Shown: positions 7,383-16,677, numbered from the stretch's first letter. The stretch is 36,791 bases of DNA from Bradyrhizobium sp. (GCF_030654605.1 NZ_JAURXB010000278.1:1-36791); one strand, 5' to 3'. Made by a program: numbers and translations. The notes: generated from the letters alone by a model not told the origin.

Positions 7383-9539
7383 CTACTCCGCCGCCTCGCT
7401 GTGCCCCAATCTCGCATTGAGCTTGTGGATCAGTTCCTCAGCTGCGTCGGCAATGACGGTGCCCGGCGGAAAGATCGCCTCGGCGCCGGCCTTGTACAGC
7501 GCGTCGTAATCCTGCGGCGGCACCACGCCGCCGATGATGATCATGATGTCGTCGCGGCCCTGCTTCTTCAGCGCGGCCTTCAGTTCCGGCACCGCGGTAA
7601 GGTGCGCGGCGGCCAGCGACGACAGCCCCAGAATATGCACATCGTTCTCGACCGCCTGCCGCGCCGCCTCTTCAGCCGTGGCGAACAGCGGCCCGATATC
7701 GACGTCGAAGCCGACATCCGCAAATGCTGACGCGATCACCTTCTGGCCGCGGTCGTGGCCGTCCTGGCCGATTTTTGCCACCAGAATGCGCGGCCGGCGA
7801 CCCTCGGCATCTTCGAAGGCGTCGATCAGCGCCTGCACTTTTTCGACCCGGTTGGACATGGTGGACGCCTCCCGCTTGTAGACGCCGGTGATGGATTTGA
7901 TTTCGGCGCGGTGCCGCCCGAACACCTTTTCCATCGCATCGGAAATTTCGCCGACGGTGGCTTTTGCCCGCGCGGCGTCGATGGCCAGCGCCAGGAGATT
8001 GCCGTTGCCTTCGCCGGCGCTGCGGGTCAGCGCCGCCAGCGCCGCGTCGACGTCCTTCTGGCTGCGTTCGGATCGCAACCGCGACAGCTTGTCGATCTGC
8101 AGCCGCCGCACGGTGGAGTTTTCCACCTTCAGCACGTCGATCGGCGCTTCGTTGGACGGTTTGAACTTGTTGACGCCGATCACGGCCTGCCGGCCGGCGT
8201 CGATCCGTGCCTGGGTCTTGGCGGAGGCTTCCTCGATCCGCAACTTGGGAACGCCGGCTTCGATCGCCTTGGCCATGCCGCCGAGTTCTTCCACTTCCCT
8301 AATGTGACCCCAGGCTTTCGCGGCGAGATCGCGCGTCAGGCGCTCCACATAATAGGAGCCGCCCCAGGGATCGATGATGCGGTTGGTGCCGCTTTCCTGT
8401 TGCAGGAACAATTGCGTGTTGCGGGCGATGCGTGCGGAAAAATCGGTCGGCAGCGCCAGCGCCTCGTCGAGCGCATTGGTGTGCAGCGACTGGGTGTGGC
8501 CTTGCGTGGCCGCCATCGCCTCGATGGTGGTGCGCATCACGTTGTTGTAGACGTCCTGCGCGGTCAGCGACCAGCCCGAGGTCTGGCAATGCGTACGCAG
8601 CGACAGCGAGCGCGGGTCTTTCGGATTGAACTGCGTCAACAGCTTGGCCCACAGCAGCCGCGCCGCGCGCATTTTTGCGACTTCCATGAAGAAGTTCATG
8701 CCGATGGCCCAGAAGAACGACAGCCTCGGTGCAAAACGGTCGACGTCGAGCCCGGCGGCGAGGCCGGCGCGGAGATATTCGACGCCGTCGGCCAGCGTGT
8801 AGGCGAGTTCGAGATCCTGCGTCGCGCCGGCTTCCTGCATGTGATAGCCGGAAATCGAGATCGAATTGTATTTCGGCATCTTCTGCGAGGTGTATGAGAA
8901 GATATCCGAGATGATCCGCATCGAGGGTGCCGGCGGATAGATGTAGGTATTGCGCACCATGAACTCTTTCAGAATGTCGTTCTGAATGGTGCCCGAGAGT
9001 TTCTCCGGCGGCACGCCCTGTTCCTCGGCCGCCGCCACGAACAGTGCGAGAATCGGCAGCACCGCGCCGTTCATGGTCATCGACACGCTCATCTGGTCGA
9101 GCGGAATCCCCGAGAACAACGTGCGCATGTCGTAGATCGAATCGATCGCCACGCCGGCCATGCCGACGTCGCCCGATACGCGCGGGTGATCGGAATCGTA
9201 GCCGCGGTGGGTGGCCAGATCGAACGCGACCGAGAGGCCCTTTTGCCCGGCGGCGAGGTTGCGCCGGTAAAACGCATTGGAATCTTCCGCCGTGGAGAAG
9301 CCGGCATATTGCCTGACGGTCCAGGGCTGGTTGACGTACATCGTGGGGTAGGGGCCGCGCAGATACGGCGCGATGCCGGGGAAGGTATCGAGGAAATCGA
9401 TTCCTTCGAGGTCGGCTTCGGTGTAGCCCGGCTTGACCAGGATACCCTCGGGCGTCAGCCACGGCTCGGCGCTGCCGGCGTGTTGGGCGCGGGCGGTGTT
9501 TTCAAACGCGATATTCGCAAAGTTCGGTATGCGGCTCAT
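7383..9539 (-). CDS. scpA: methylmalonyl-CoA mutase, large catalytic subunit
   Basis: 718 residues, usual for the catalytic subunit (also called MutB or McmA). It interconverts (R)-methylmalonyl-CoA and succinyl-CoA using adenosylcobalamin in the cytosol. The N-terminal TIM barrel has the RQYAGFSTAEDSNAFYR segment with Tyr78, equivalent to the active-site Tyr of the Propionibacterium enzyme, and EAGATQDLELAYTLADG further on. The C-terminal cobalamin domain keeps the base-off motif DGHDRG at 593-598, His595 being the cobalt ligand, with later GLSSLAAAH and IIIGGVVP strands. A 42-bp gap separates it from the GFA gene. mutA upstream encodes its partner subunit. Confidence 0.96.
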   Translation of the reverse strand: MSRIPNFANIAFENTARAQHAGSAEPWLTPEGILVKPGYTEADLEGIDFLDTFPGIAPYLRGPYPTMYVNQPWTVRQYAGFSTAEDSNAFYRRNLAAGQKGLSVAFDLATHRGYDSDHPRVSGDVGMAGVAIDSIYDMRTLFSGIPLDQMSVSMTMNGAVLPILALFVAAAEEQGVPPEKLSGTIQNDILKEFMVRNTYIYPPAPSMRIISDIFSYTSQKMPKYNSISISGYHMQEAGATQDLELAYTLADGVEYLRAGLAAGLDVDRFAPRLSFFWAIGMNFFMEVAKMRAARLLWAKLLTQFNPKDPRSLSLRTHCQTSGWSLTAQDVYNNVMRTTIEAMAATQGHTQSLHTNALDEALALPTDFSARIARNTQLFLQQESGTNRIIDPWGGSYYVERLTRDLAAKAWGHIREVEELGGMAKAIEAGVPKLRIEEASAKTQARIDAGRQAVIGVNKFKPSNEAPIDVLKVENSTVRRLQIDKLSRLRSERSQKDVDAALAALTRSAGEGNGNLLALAIDAARAKATVGEISDAMEKVFGRHRAEIKSITGVYKREASTMSNRVEKVQALIDAFEDAEGRRPRILVAKIGQDGHDRGQKVIASAFADVGFDVDIGPLFATAEEAARQAVENDVHILGLSSLAAAHLTAVPELKAALKKQGRDDIMIIIGGVVPPQDYDALYKAGAEAIFPPGTVIADAAEELIHKLNARLGHSEAAE

Positions 9540-9581
9540 GGGCTTCTTCTATAGCACGTGCGACCTCGGAGGTCGCCACTG

Positions 9582-10046
9582 TCAATCATGGTCCGGATGC
9601 TGGTGGCTGACGATGCTGTTGAGCTTCTCCGGCCCGTAATTCTGCAGCGTGGTCTGGCTCGGCAGGTTGGCTACTCCCACCACCCAGCCGAGCCGGGATT
9701 CGGTTCCATACTGGCGTGTCGGCACCAGCCGGTCGGGGCGGTCGAAGGCGCCGGTCATGATCTCGATCCGGGGACCGTCGATAAGACGGTAACTCAGCGG
9801 CGTGCCGCAATCCCGGCAGAAATCGCGTTCGGCGATCGACGAAGAGCGGAATGTGGCCGGCTTGCCCTTGGTCCAGGCAAAATCGGCGTGTTCGATATCG
9901 GCGAATGACGCGAATGGCGCGCCGGACGCCTTCTGGCACATCCGGCAATGGCAGATGCTGATCTTGGCGGGCGGCGCCGACAGCGCAAAGCGCACCGCGC
10001 CGCATTGGCAGCCGCCGGTCAGAACGGGTTTTGCGGCCGAATTCAT
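9582..10046 (-). CDS. GFA (CENP-V/GFA, Mss4-like) zinc-binding family protein
   Basis: 154 residues. Zinc-ligand cysteines of the glutathione-dependent formaldehyde-activating (GFA) fold are all visible: Cys13 and Cys15 in GGCQCG, Cys32, Cys34 and Cys37 in CHCRMC, and Cys77 and Cys80 in FCRDCGTPL. Most members of this large family have no proven activity, so formaldehyde activation should not be assumed. Its ATG overlaps the mutA stop by four bases (ATGA), and it precedes the large mutase subunit gene by 42 bp, so it is cotranscribed with both subunits. That suggests, but does not show, a link to acyl-CoA mutase metabolism. Confidence 0.88.
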   Translation of the reverse strand: MNSAAKPVLTGGCQCGAVRFALSAPPAKISICHCRMCQKASGAPFASFADIEHADFAWTKGKPATFRSSSIAERDFCRDCGTPLSYRLIDGPRIEIMTGAFDRPDRLVPTRQYGTESRLGWVVGVANLPSQTTLQNYGPEKLNSIVSHQHPDHD

Positions 10047-11914
10047 GTTTGCTCCATTCGCTGCCAGGCGTCCCGCAGGGTAGCGAGCGCGTCGCCGCCG
10101 GCAAAGACAAAGTCGCCGACTCCGGCGTCACGAAGGGCGGCTTCCTGATCGCCGGGTCGTCCTGCGAGATAGATATGTCTTGCCCCGGCGTCTTGAAGAG
10201 CTTTCGCGGCGGCTGTCGCCTTGATGGCATAGACCTTGTCGGACGAGCACAGGCAGGCCAGATCAGCGCCGGATGCCTTGAACGCCTTGGCCAGCGCAGC
10301 CGGATCGCTAAATCCTTCGGTATCGACCGCCTCGATCCCGCCGGTTTCGAAGAAGCTCTTGGCGAAGGTCGCGCGCGCAGTGAAGTCGGCGGGGGTGCCG
10401 AGATTGGCGAGGAAAATTTTGGGCCGCGCGCCGGATTTCTTCAGGACCTGATCCGAGCGGTCGCGCAGGCGTTCGAAGAGGGCGGCCAGCCGCATTGGCG
10501 GCAGCGGGTCGAACTTTATCTTCGCTTCGCCATACGGCGCCAGCACAATTGGTTTGGCCTCCAGCACCGCGACCTGTGCTTCATGCAGGTTCGGAAATTC
10601 GGTGGCACCGGTCAGCACCTCCTTGCGCCTGGCGATATTGGCTTCGCGCACTTTTCGCGTCGCCGCGACCTTGCGCTGGATCAGGCTTTGCTCGAGCGAC
10701 GCGAACGCGCCGCCGGCCTTCTCGATCTCCTGGAACAGCGACCATGCCGCTTCGCAGAGCTGTTGCGTCAGGGTTTCGATGCCGCCGGAACCGGCCGCGG
10801 GATCGGACACCTTGGCGAGGTTGGATTCCTCCAGCAGCACCAGTTGGGTGTTGCGCGCGGCGCGCCGCGCGAACGCATCCGGCAAGCCCAGTGCCAGCGT
10901 ATGCGGCAGCACGTTGATGCTGTCGGCGCCGCCGAGGCCGGCGGAAAATGTCGCCATCGTCGCGCGCAACATGTTCACATACGCGTCGCGCTGGGTCAGC
11001 ATCCGCCATGCGGTGTCGGCGGCGATGAACAGCGGTTTTGGCGCAAGGCCGCTGGCCTGTTCGACCCGCGCCCACAACAGCCGCAGCGTGCGGAATTTCG
11101 CCATGGTGAGGAACTGATCGGCGTCGGCGGCAAGCCGCGCATAGATCATGCCTTGCGCGTCTTCCAGCGCAATGCCGGCGCTCTCGATCGCGCGCAAATA
11201 GGCGACGCCGGTTGCCAGCACGAAGGCCAGCTCCTGCACTTCCGATCCGCCGGCATCGTGGATCACCCGCCCGTCGGCCGCCGCGAACGGCCCCTTGAAG
11301 CCCATGGCAGCGAGGCCTTTGATCGCACCGGAGATCGCAGGCACGATCTCGGGCCATGAATAGGGACTGGATCCCCACACCGCGCCGGCGCCAAGCGGAT
11401 CGATACCGAAGCGGATATGGCAGGCGGCGGGATCGAGGCCCCTGCGCTTGACATATTCCGCGATGTGGATCGCCGCCATCCGCGACTGCGGACCGATCTG
11501 AAGCTCGATCCCGATCCCGGCATCGATGAAGACGCCGTCCAGAACCTTCTCGATCGCTTCCGCCGATGGATCGAGCCCGTAACCATGGGCGCCGTTGGCG
11601 CCCGCGAACACCAGGGTCAGTCCGTTGGCGCCGTTTTCGAGGTCGTGCAGCGCCTGCGAATTGGCTACGGCGGCGTCCGGATGATCGATCCGCTGCATGA
11701 TCTGCCAAGGTGCTGCCGCGGGCCTGCCTGCGAGCGGCGCGGCATTGCGCGCCCTCTGATAGATCGGGTCGATCTTCAGGCCATCATAGGTCTTGCCGAC
11801 CAGCTTCTCGAACGGCGCGCCCTTCAGCACGCCATCGACCAGCTTGCGCCAGTCGTCATAGGTCGCCGGCGCGAAATCCGCTGCCAGCCGCAGGTCGTCG
11901 GTTACAGATGTCAT
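10043..11914 (-). CDS. mutA: methylmalonyl-CoA mutase, small non-catalytic subunit
   Basis: 623 residues. It is homologous in layout to the large subunit (TIM barrel, then a flavodoxin-like domain), but the cobalamin-binding motif DxHxxG is absent: the corresponding stretch reads FLANLGTPADFTARATFAKS. This is the normal state of the beta subunit in alpha-beta heterodimeric mutases. Typical segments are IQRKVAATRKVREANIARR and DPAAGSGGIETLT. The start at 11912-11914 lies 92 bp downstream of folK on the same strand; readthrough from the folate genes is possible, or a promoter lies in that gap. It overlaps the GFA gene by 4 bp. Confidence 0.93.
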   Translation of the reverse strand: MTSVTDDLRLAADFAPATYDDWRKLVDGVLKGAPFEKLVGKTYDGLKIDPIYQRARNAAPLAGRPAAAPWQIMQRIDHPDAAVANSQALHDLENGANGLTLVFAGANGAHGYGLDPSAEAIEKVLDGVFIDAGIGIELQIGPQSRMAAIHIAEYVKRRGLDPAACHIRFGIDPLGAGAVWGSSPYSWPEIVPAISGAIKGLAAMGFKGPFAAADGRVIHDAGGSEVQELAFVLATGVAYLRAIESAGIALEDAQGMIYARLAADADQFLTMAKFRTLRLLWARVEQASGLAPKPLFIAADTAWRMLTQRDAYVNMLRATMATFSAGLGGADSINVLPHTLALGLPDAFARRAARNTQLVLLEESNLAKVSDPAAGSGGIETLTQQLCEAAWSLFQEIEKAGGAFASLEQSLIQRKVAATRKVREANIARRKEVLTGATEFPNLHEAQVAVLEAKPIVLAPYGEAKIKFDPLPPMRLAALFERLRDRSDQVLKKSGARPKIFLANLGTPADFTARATFAKSFFETGGIEAVDTEGFSDPAALAKAFKASGADLACLCSSDKVYAIKATAAAKALQDAGARHIYLAGRPGDQEAALRDAGVGDFVFAGGDALATLRDAWQRMEQT

Positions 11915-12006
11915 TTACGCAGATCGCTCCCGGGCGCCGTTATTTGTTGGCCGGAAATTGCCACGTGGCGGCCGCCAAGCCAAACGGTTGTTTTTGGTCT
12001 CTTTCG

Positions 12007-12498
12007 TCAGTTTAGGTCGGGCAGCCGCTCGATTCCAGCGCTGGATAGCTCCGCCAGCGCCGCGGCAACGCGGCGTCCCGCAATGACACGATCGGGGACG
12101 ATCTCCGCCAGCGGCACCAGGACAAAAGCCCGTTCGAACCACCGCGGGTGTGGCAGTGTCAGTTCCGGCTTCTGGACACTGACGTCGTCATAGGCGATCA
12201 AATCGAGGTCGAGGGTCCGCGGACCCCAGCGCGTTTCCTTTGGCCGATCGCGGCCGAACTTGTGTTCGATCTTGTGCAGCGTGAACAATAGCGCATGGGG
12301 ATCCAGGCTGGTCTCGATCTCGATGCAGGCATTGATGAAGCGCGCCTGCTGCTCGTCGCCCCAGGGCGGGGTGGCGTAATCGGACGAGCGCGCCAGCAAC
12401 GCCGCCTGGGTCATACCGCAGATATTGGCGATCGCCTTCCGGAATGTCGCGCGGACGTCGCCGACATTGCCGCCGAGTGCGATCAGGACGTCAGCCAT
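12007..12498 (-). CDS. folK: 2-amino-4-hydroxy-6-hydroxymethyldihydropteridine pyrophosphokinase
   Basis: 163 residues, usual HPPK size. It transfers pyrophosphate from ATP to hydroxymethyl-dihydropterin in folate synthesis. The N-terminal ALGGNVGD motif (7-14) and the signature RWGPRTLDLDLI near residues 90-101 are present; the two Asp residues of DLDL bind the magnesium ions. The start overlaps the end of folB by 8 bp, so the three fol genes are translationally coupled in the order folP-folB-folK. Confidence 0.95.
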   Translation of the reverse strand: MADVLIALGGNVGDVRATFRKAIANICGMTQAALLARSSDYATPPWGDEQQARFINACIEIETSLDPHALLFTLHKIEHKFGRDRPKETRWGPRTLDLDLIAYDDVSVQKPELTLPHPRWFERAFVLVPLAEIVPDRVIAGRRVAAALAELSSAGIERLPDLN

Positions 12499-12871
12499 GC
12501 GCGGTCGCTTGCCGGGTGCGGGTCAGGATCACGCCGACATCCTCGAAAATCGCGGCGATCGGGGCATGCGGCTTGTGAACGGTGACCTTGATGGCGCTGA
12601 CGCGGGGAAACGCCGCCAGAACGGCTTCGGCGACGGCGCCGGCCGCGCGCTCCAGCAGCTTGTAATTGGCATTCTTGAAGGCTGCGGTCGCGGTCGCCAC
12701 CACGTTGGAGTAGGACACGGTATCGGCCAGGCGATCGGTGCGCGAGGATTCCGAGAGATCGATCGACAGCTCGAGATCGATGACGAAACGCTGCCCGACC
12801 TCGGTCTCATGCTCCATCACGCCATGGCGGGCGTGGATAACGACGCCGGTGATGAAGATCGTATCCGTCAT
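12491..12871 (-). CDS. folB: dihydroneopterin aldolase
   Basis: 126 residues. The enzyme cleaves dihydroneopterin to hydroxymethyl-dihydropterin and glycolaldehyde. The family core GVVIHARHGVMEHE (9-22) has Glu20 at the expected pterin-contact position, and the catalytic Lys is likely Lys100 in VTVHKPHAPI. Its ATG overlaps the folP stop by four bases (ATGA), and its own end overlaps folK by 8 bp. Confidence 0.94.
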   Translation of the reverse strand: MTDTIFITGVVIHARHGVMEHETEVGQRFVIDLELSIDLSESSRTDRLADTVSYSNVVATATAAFKNANYKLLERAAGAVAEAVLAAFPRVSAIKVTVHKPHAPIAAIFEDVGVILTRTRQATAHG

Positions 12872-13725
12872 CGTCTGTCCTCGATTGCCGCGGTCACCCG
12901 CAGCGCCTGAACGGTTTCCGCCACATCATGGGTCCGGATGATCCGGGCGCCGCCCCTGGCCGCAATCAGGTGCGCCGCGATCGAGCCGCCCAGTCGCTGC
13001 TGCGGCTCCGAAGGGCTGACCGAACCGATAAAGCGCTTGCGCGAGGCGCCGACCAGCAGCGGCAGGCCGAAGGCACCGAGTTCGTCGAGGCGGGCCAGCG
13101 CCGTCATGCTCTGCTCCGGGGTCTTGCCAAAGCCGATGCCGGGGTCGAGCACGATGTTTTCACGTGAAATGCCGGCCTTGTCGGCGATCTCGAGCGAGCG
13201 CGCGAAGAAAGCCGCCATATCCTTCATGATGTCGATGTCGGCCTCGACGCGATCCCGGTTGTGCATGACGATGACGGGCGAATGCCGCGCCGCCACGAGC
13301 TTCGCCATGTCGGGATCGCGCTGCAGGCCCCAGATGTCGTTGGCGATGGATGCCCCGGCATCGAGCGCCCAGGCCACCACGGCCGATTTCATGCTGTCGA
13401 TGGAGACGGGAACACCGAGCGACACCACGTCGGCCAGCACCGGCCGCAGGCGCTGCAGTTCTTCGTCCGCGGTGACGGGTTGCGCGCCGTAGGGCCGGGT
13501 GGATTCCGCGCCGATGTCGATGATGTCGGCGCCCTCGGTGATCAGGCGGCGGGCCTGCGCCAGCGCGCTCTGCGGCGCGATGAACTGCCCGCCGTCGGAG
13601 AAGGAGTCCGGCGTGATGTTCAGGACGCCCATCACGGCAGGACAGGGCCGCGACAGCAGCGCCCGCAGCACCTGACGATCTGCCGGGGTGGCGGAAGGGG
13701 CGGGTCTGGACGTGGTCGCGATCAT
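12868..13725 (-). CDS. folP: dihydropteroate synthase
   Basis: 285 residues from ATG 13723-13725. A longer reading from a TTG at 13791 is possible but would add an Arg-rich extension unlike the family. Both DHPS signatures are present: VMGVLNITPDSFSDGG at about 31-46 and DIIDIGAESTRPYG at about 67-80. Later segments NDIWG, DPGIGFGKT and GASRKRFIG match pterin- and pABA-site loops. The enzyme condenses pABA with the pterin pyrophosphate and is the sulfonamide target. It is the first gene of folP-folB-folK; an 85-bp gap separates it from the DUF4332 gene upstream. Confidence 0.95.
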   Translation of the reverse strand: MIATTSRPAPSATPADRQVLRALLSRPCPAVMGVLNITPDSFSDGGQFIAPQSALAQARRLITEGADIIDIGAESTRPYGAQPVTADEELQRLRPVLADVVSLGVPVSIDSMKSAVVAWALDAGASIANDIWGLQRDPDMAKLVAARHSPVIVMHNRDRVEADIDIMKDMAAFFARSLEIADKAGISRENIVLDPGIGFGKTPEQSMTALARLDELGAFGLPLLVGASRKRFIGSVSPSEPQQRLGGSIAAHLIAARGGARIIRTHDVAETVQALRVTAAIEDRR

Positions 13726-13810
13726 GCGGTCGCTTTGCGCGGTCCGTGCATGGGAGTCAAGACGCCGCAGGAGCTGCCGGAGGCCGTCCAAAGCGGTCGA
13801 TAAGCGACCT

Positions 13811-14218
13811 TCAGTAAGTGATTTTGGGCTGAAGCTTGCGGGCCTGCGCGATCAGCTGTTCGACCGACTTTTCCGAAGGCAGGATACGGACGAGTTTGCG
13901 CTTGGTATTCACGTCTCTCATGTTCTGTGCCAGCCGCGCCGGGTTGCGCAGGGCGAGCTCACGAACCGTGGTGACGCCGGCGGCGCGCACCAGGCCGACC
14001 TTTGCCCTGCCCATGCCGGGGATCCGCATGTAGTCGGAAACATTGGCCCATTCGAGCAATTGCTGCTCGCTGATGCCGGTCTTGTCCGCGAGCGCCTTGC
14101 GCCCCTTGACCGTGCGGGCGGCTTCAAGCAGCCCGGCGGTGGTGCGTATGCCAAGCGATTTGAGTTTCGAAGCGGCGAACGCTGGCAGGCCGTCAATCTC
14201 GGAGATGGGATATGTCAT
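13811..14218 (-). CDS. DUF4332-like helix-hairpin-helix protein
   Basis: 135 residues from ATG 14216-14218. The sequence has two helix-hairpin-helix-like stretches: DGLPAFAASKLKSLGIRTTA at 9-28, and IPGMGRAKVGLVRAAGVTTV in the middle. This resembles DUF4332 proteins, which share the fold with the DNA-binding HhH domains of repair proteins. The C-terminus is basic (NTKRKLVRILPS, ARKLQPKITY). No catalytic residues are recognised. It may bind DNA, but that is inference from the fold. It lies 25 bp downstream of the DUF2267-like gene, probably in one transcript. Confidence 0.72.
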   Translation of the reverse strand: MTYPISEIDGLPAFAASKLKSLGIRTTAGLLEAARTVKGRKALADKTGISEQQLLEWANVSDYMRIPGMGRAKVGLVRAAGVTTVRELALRNPARLAQNMRDVNTKRKLVRILPSEKSVEQLIAQARKLQPKITY

Positions 14219-14243
14219 GGTACTCGATATCAAAAAAGGTGCT

Positions 14244-14609
14244 TCAAGCGAACTGACTGAGGCCCGGTGTCCCTGCGATGATCTCGCCCATTTGATCCGC
14301 TCCGATTTTGTCGCGTCCAAATCGGAAAAGTTCACGTGCGATGTTCTGAATTTGCCCCATACCCAAACCAAGTCCCATCAACTTGGTTCCCAGCGCCATC
14401 AGGCCACCGCCCATCAACCTCGCAAGACCGCCGCTGTTGCTCGAAGCCGCGATAGCGGCTTCCGCGCCGGGAATCTGGTCAATCAATGCCTGGACCTTGT
14501 CGGAAGGACCCTCGTTGCGGAGGAAGCCCAGGATGATGCCGATGGTTTTTTCAGCCACAGCTTCATCGATGCCGGCCTTTACAGCCAGCTGCCCAATCAG
14601 TTCGTCCAT
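14244..14609 (-). CDS. small DUF2267/DUF2780-like helical protein
   Basis: 121 residues. An acidic helical N-terminal half (MDELIGQLAVKAGIDEAVAEK, IILGFLRNEGPSDKVQALIDQIPG) is followed by a Gly/Ala/Met-rich middle (GGLARLMGGGLMALGTKLMGLGLGMGQ) and a short helix ending GTPGLSQFA. This resembles small proteins I know under DUF2267 or DUF2780; I cannot decide between them. There is no signal peptide, and the Gly/Met stretch is more like an amphipathic or membrane-associating segment than a true TM helix. The function is unknown. The first gene of a short minus-strand transcript, its promoter should lie within 14610-14760. Confidence 0.7.
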   Translation of the reverse strand: MDELIGQLAVKAGIDEAVAEKTIGIILGFLRNEGPSDKVQALIDQIPGAEAAIAASSNSGGLARLMGGGLMALGTKLMGLGLGMGQIQNIARELFRFGRDKIGADQMGEIIAGTPGLSQFA

Positions 14610-14997
14610 ATTGCCCCGTCCTCGGCCCGTTACTTGCCGGGTCCTTGCTTGTGAATTTATCTTGATCTTCCGCGTAACGAATTACAAGCGATCCCCGCAT
14701 GCGAAAGCTATTTTCATCCGAGATCGCGTCGTCAGTGTTGCAGCATTGCAAGAGTGATCGTGGAATCTACGGAGATTTGTCGCCGGTCCAGCAGCTTCAC
14801 TACAACTTTCGTCCACCGATTGAACGACACCGGTCGATCTCATCGCGATGAACCGGGGCCTTCCAATCCGCTTCCGATCCCCAGGGAGGAGGGCGTTGAA
14901 CGGTTTCAATCGGCCTGCAAGATGCAGTATGATAGTGGCGTCTGGCGACTGAAACCCTTGACCGAAGCCTTGGGTGGGCGCGCGAAGAGGCGATGCA
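14610..14997. other. 388-bp divergent intergenic region upstream of the HerA-like gene
   Basis: No gene is supported here. The left part (14640-14760) is relatively AT-rich and should carry the promoter of the minus-strand gene at 14609. On the plus strand a TATGAT at 14928-14933 is a possible -10 for the HerA-like gene, but no good -35 lies 16-18 bp before it. An AGAGG Shine-Dalgarno at about 14985-14990 precedes the chosen ATG. An open frame beginning at 14754 runs out of phase into the next gene and has no protein-like features. Confidence 0.5.
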
Positions 14998-16626
14998 ATG
15001 GCTACGTCCGAAACCAAGATGGCCGATACCGGCGACAGGATTTTCATCGGCAAGAGCGAGCAGCCGGCGTGGCTGACGCTCGGGCTAGCCAACCGCCACG
15101 GTCTCGTCACCGGCGCTACCGGAACGGGCAAGACCGTCTCGCTGCAGGTGATGGCTGAGGGATTTGCGCGCGCGGGCGTTCCGGTGTTCGCGGCCGACAT
15201 CAAGGGCGACCTCTCTGGCATCGCCGAAGTCGGTGAGCCCAAGGACTTTATCCTGAAGCGGGCCACTGAAATGGGCCTTGCGTTCCAGCCCGACCAGTTT
15301 TCGACGGTGTTTTGGGACGTGTTCGGCGAGCAGGGCCATCCGGTGCGCGCCACGGTCACCGAAATGGGGCCGTTGCTGCTGTCGCGGATGCTCGACCTCA
15401 ATGACGTGCAGGAAGGTGTCCTGAACGTCGCTTTCCGCGTTGCGGACGAGAACGGGCTGACGCTGATTGACCTGAAGGATCTCCGCTCGCTGCTCGATGC
15501 GATCGTTCCCGCCGGCAAGAAGGCCGCGGACGCCGACGAGGATGCGCTGGCGCCGATCCGCAAGGCGGCGCAGGCCTTCGGCAACGTCACCAGGGCCACG
15601 GTCGGAACCATCCAGCGCCAGCTTCTGGTGCTGGAGAACCAGGGCGCGAGCCAGTTCTTCGGCGAGCCGGCGCTGATTCTGAAAGATTTCATGAAGACCG
15701 ACGGCGACGGCCGCGGCATGGTCAATATTCTGGTCGCCGACAAGCTGATGGAGAGCCCGCGTCTCTATTCGACCTTCCTGCTGTGGATGCTCTCGGAACT
15801 GTTCGAGGAACTGCCGGAAGTAGGCGACCTGCCGAAGCCGAAACTGGTGTTCTTCTTCGACGAGGCGCATCTGCTGTTCACCGATGCGCCGAAGGCGCTG
15901 CTGGACAAGATCGAGCAGGTGGTGCGCCTGATCCGTTCCAAGGGCGTCGGGGTCTATTTCGTCACCCAGAATCCGATCGATGTGCCTGACAAGGTGCTGG
16001 CCCAGTTGGGCAACCGAGTGCAGCACGCGTTGCGCGCCTTCACCCCGCGCGACCAGAAGGCGGTCGCCGCGGCCGCGCAGACCTTCCGGCCCAATCCGAA
16101 GCTCGACACCGCCAAGGTCATTACGGAACTCGGCAAGGGCGAGGCCCTGGTGTCGTTCCTGGAAGGCAACGGCACGCCGGCGATGGTCGAGCGCGTCATG
16201 ATCCGGCCGCCGACGGGGCGGATGGGGCCGATCACGCCGGAGGAGCGCAAGGCGATCATGGGCAAGAGCCCGGTGAAGGGCAAATACGACACCACGATCG
16301 ATGCCCATTCCGCCTATGAGATGTTGCAGAAGCGCGTCGCCGACACCGCCGCGCCGGCGTCTGCGGACGCTCCGGCCGGCGGCGGGGGAGGCGGCGGAAT
16401 TCTCGCGCAGATCGGCGCGATCGTCGGGACGATCTTCGGCACGGGCGTCAAGCGGGGAAGACTGTCGACCGGCCAGGTCGTCGCGCGCAGCGTGGCGCGC
16501 ACGGTCACCAACCAGGTGGCGGGCAGCGTCGCGTCCAGTGTCGGCAAGTCCCTTGGCGGCGCGATGGGCAGTTCGGTCGGCCGCGCGCTGGTGCGTGGCG
16601 CGCTGGGCGGACTGTTGCGACGATAG
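14998..16626 (+). CDS. HerA-like / DUF853 (YjgR-type) P-loop ATPase
   Basis: 542 residues from the ATG at 14998, chosen because AGAGG sits about 8 nt upstream; ATG 15019 is an alternative. The Walker A motif is GATGTGKT at 39-46, Walker B about LVFFFDEAHLLF at 283-294, and GVGVYFVTQNPIDVP follows as a sensor-like strand. This is the DUF853/YjgR branch of HerA/FtsK-type ATPases. The C-terminus carries a Gly run, then a Gly/Ser/Val-rich tail (SVARTVTNQVAGSVASSVGK) ending GLLRR. Substrate and partner are unknown; no NurA, SIR2 or other defence partner is adjacent, which argues against a HerA-based defence system. Confidence 0.9.
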   Translation: MATSETKMADTGDRIFIGKSEQPAWLTLGLANRHGLVTGATGTGKTVSLQVMAEGFARAGVPVFAADIKGDLSGIAEVGEPKDFILKRATEMGLAFQPDQFSTVFWDVFGEQGHPVRATVTEMGPLLLSRMLDLNDVQEGVLNVAFRVADENGLTLIDLKDLRSLLDAIVPAGKKAADADEDALAPIRKAAQAFGNVTRATVGTIQRQLLVLENQGASQFFGEPALILKDFMKTDGDGRGMVNILVADKLMESPRLYSTFLLWMLSELFEELPEVGDLPKPKLVFFFDEAHLLFTDAPKALLDKIEQVVRLIRSKGVGVYFVTQNPIDVPDKVLAQLGNRVQHALRAFTPRDQKAVAAAAQTFRPNPKLDTAKVITELGKGEALVSFLEGNGTPAMVERVMIRPPTGRMGPITPEERKAIMGKSPVKGKYDTTIDAHSAYEMLQKRVADTAAPASADAPAGGGGGGGILAQIGAIVGTIFGTGVKRGRLSTGQVVARSVARTVTNQVAGSVASSVGKSLGGAMGSSVGRALVRGALGGLLRR

Positions 16627-16677
16627 GATTCGTGGCCACGACGTGATCTGCCTCCGATTTTCCGGGAAAGCTTCAGT

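Noticed and set aside
14754..15158. 134-residue plus-strand frame before the HerA-like gene
   Set aside because: It runs out of phase into the start of a clear gene and has no protein-like features.
14998..16626. HerA-like ATPase as part of a HerA-based antiphage system
   Set aside because: No NurA, SIR2, DUF4297 or other effector is adjacent, and the sequence fits the housekeeping-like DUF853/YjgR branch.
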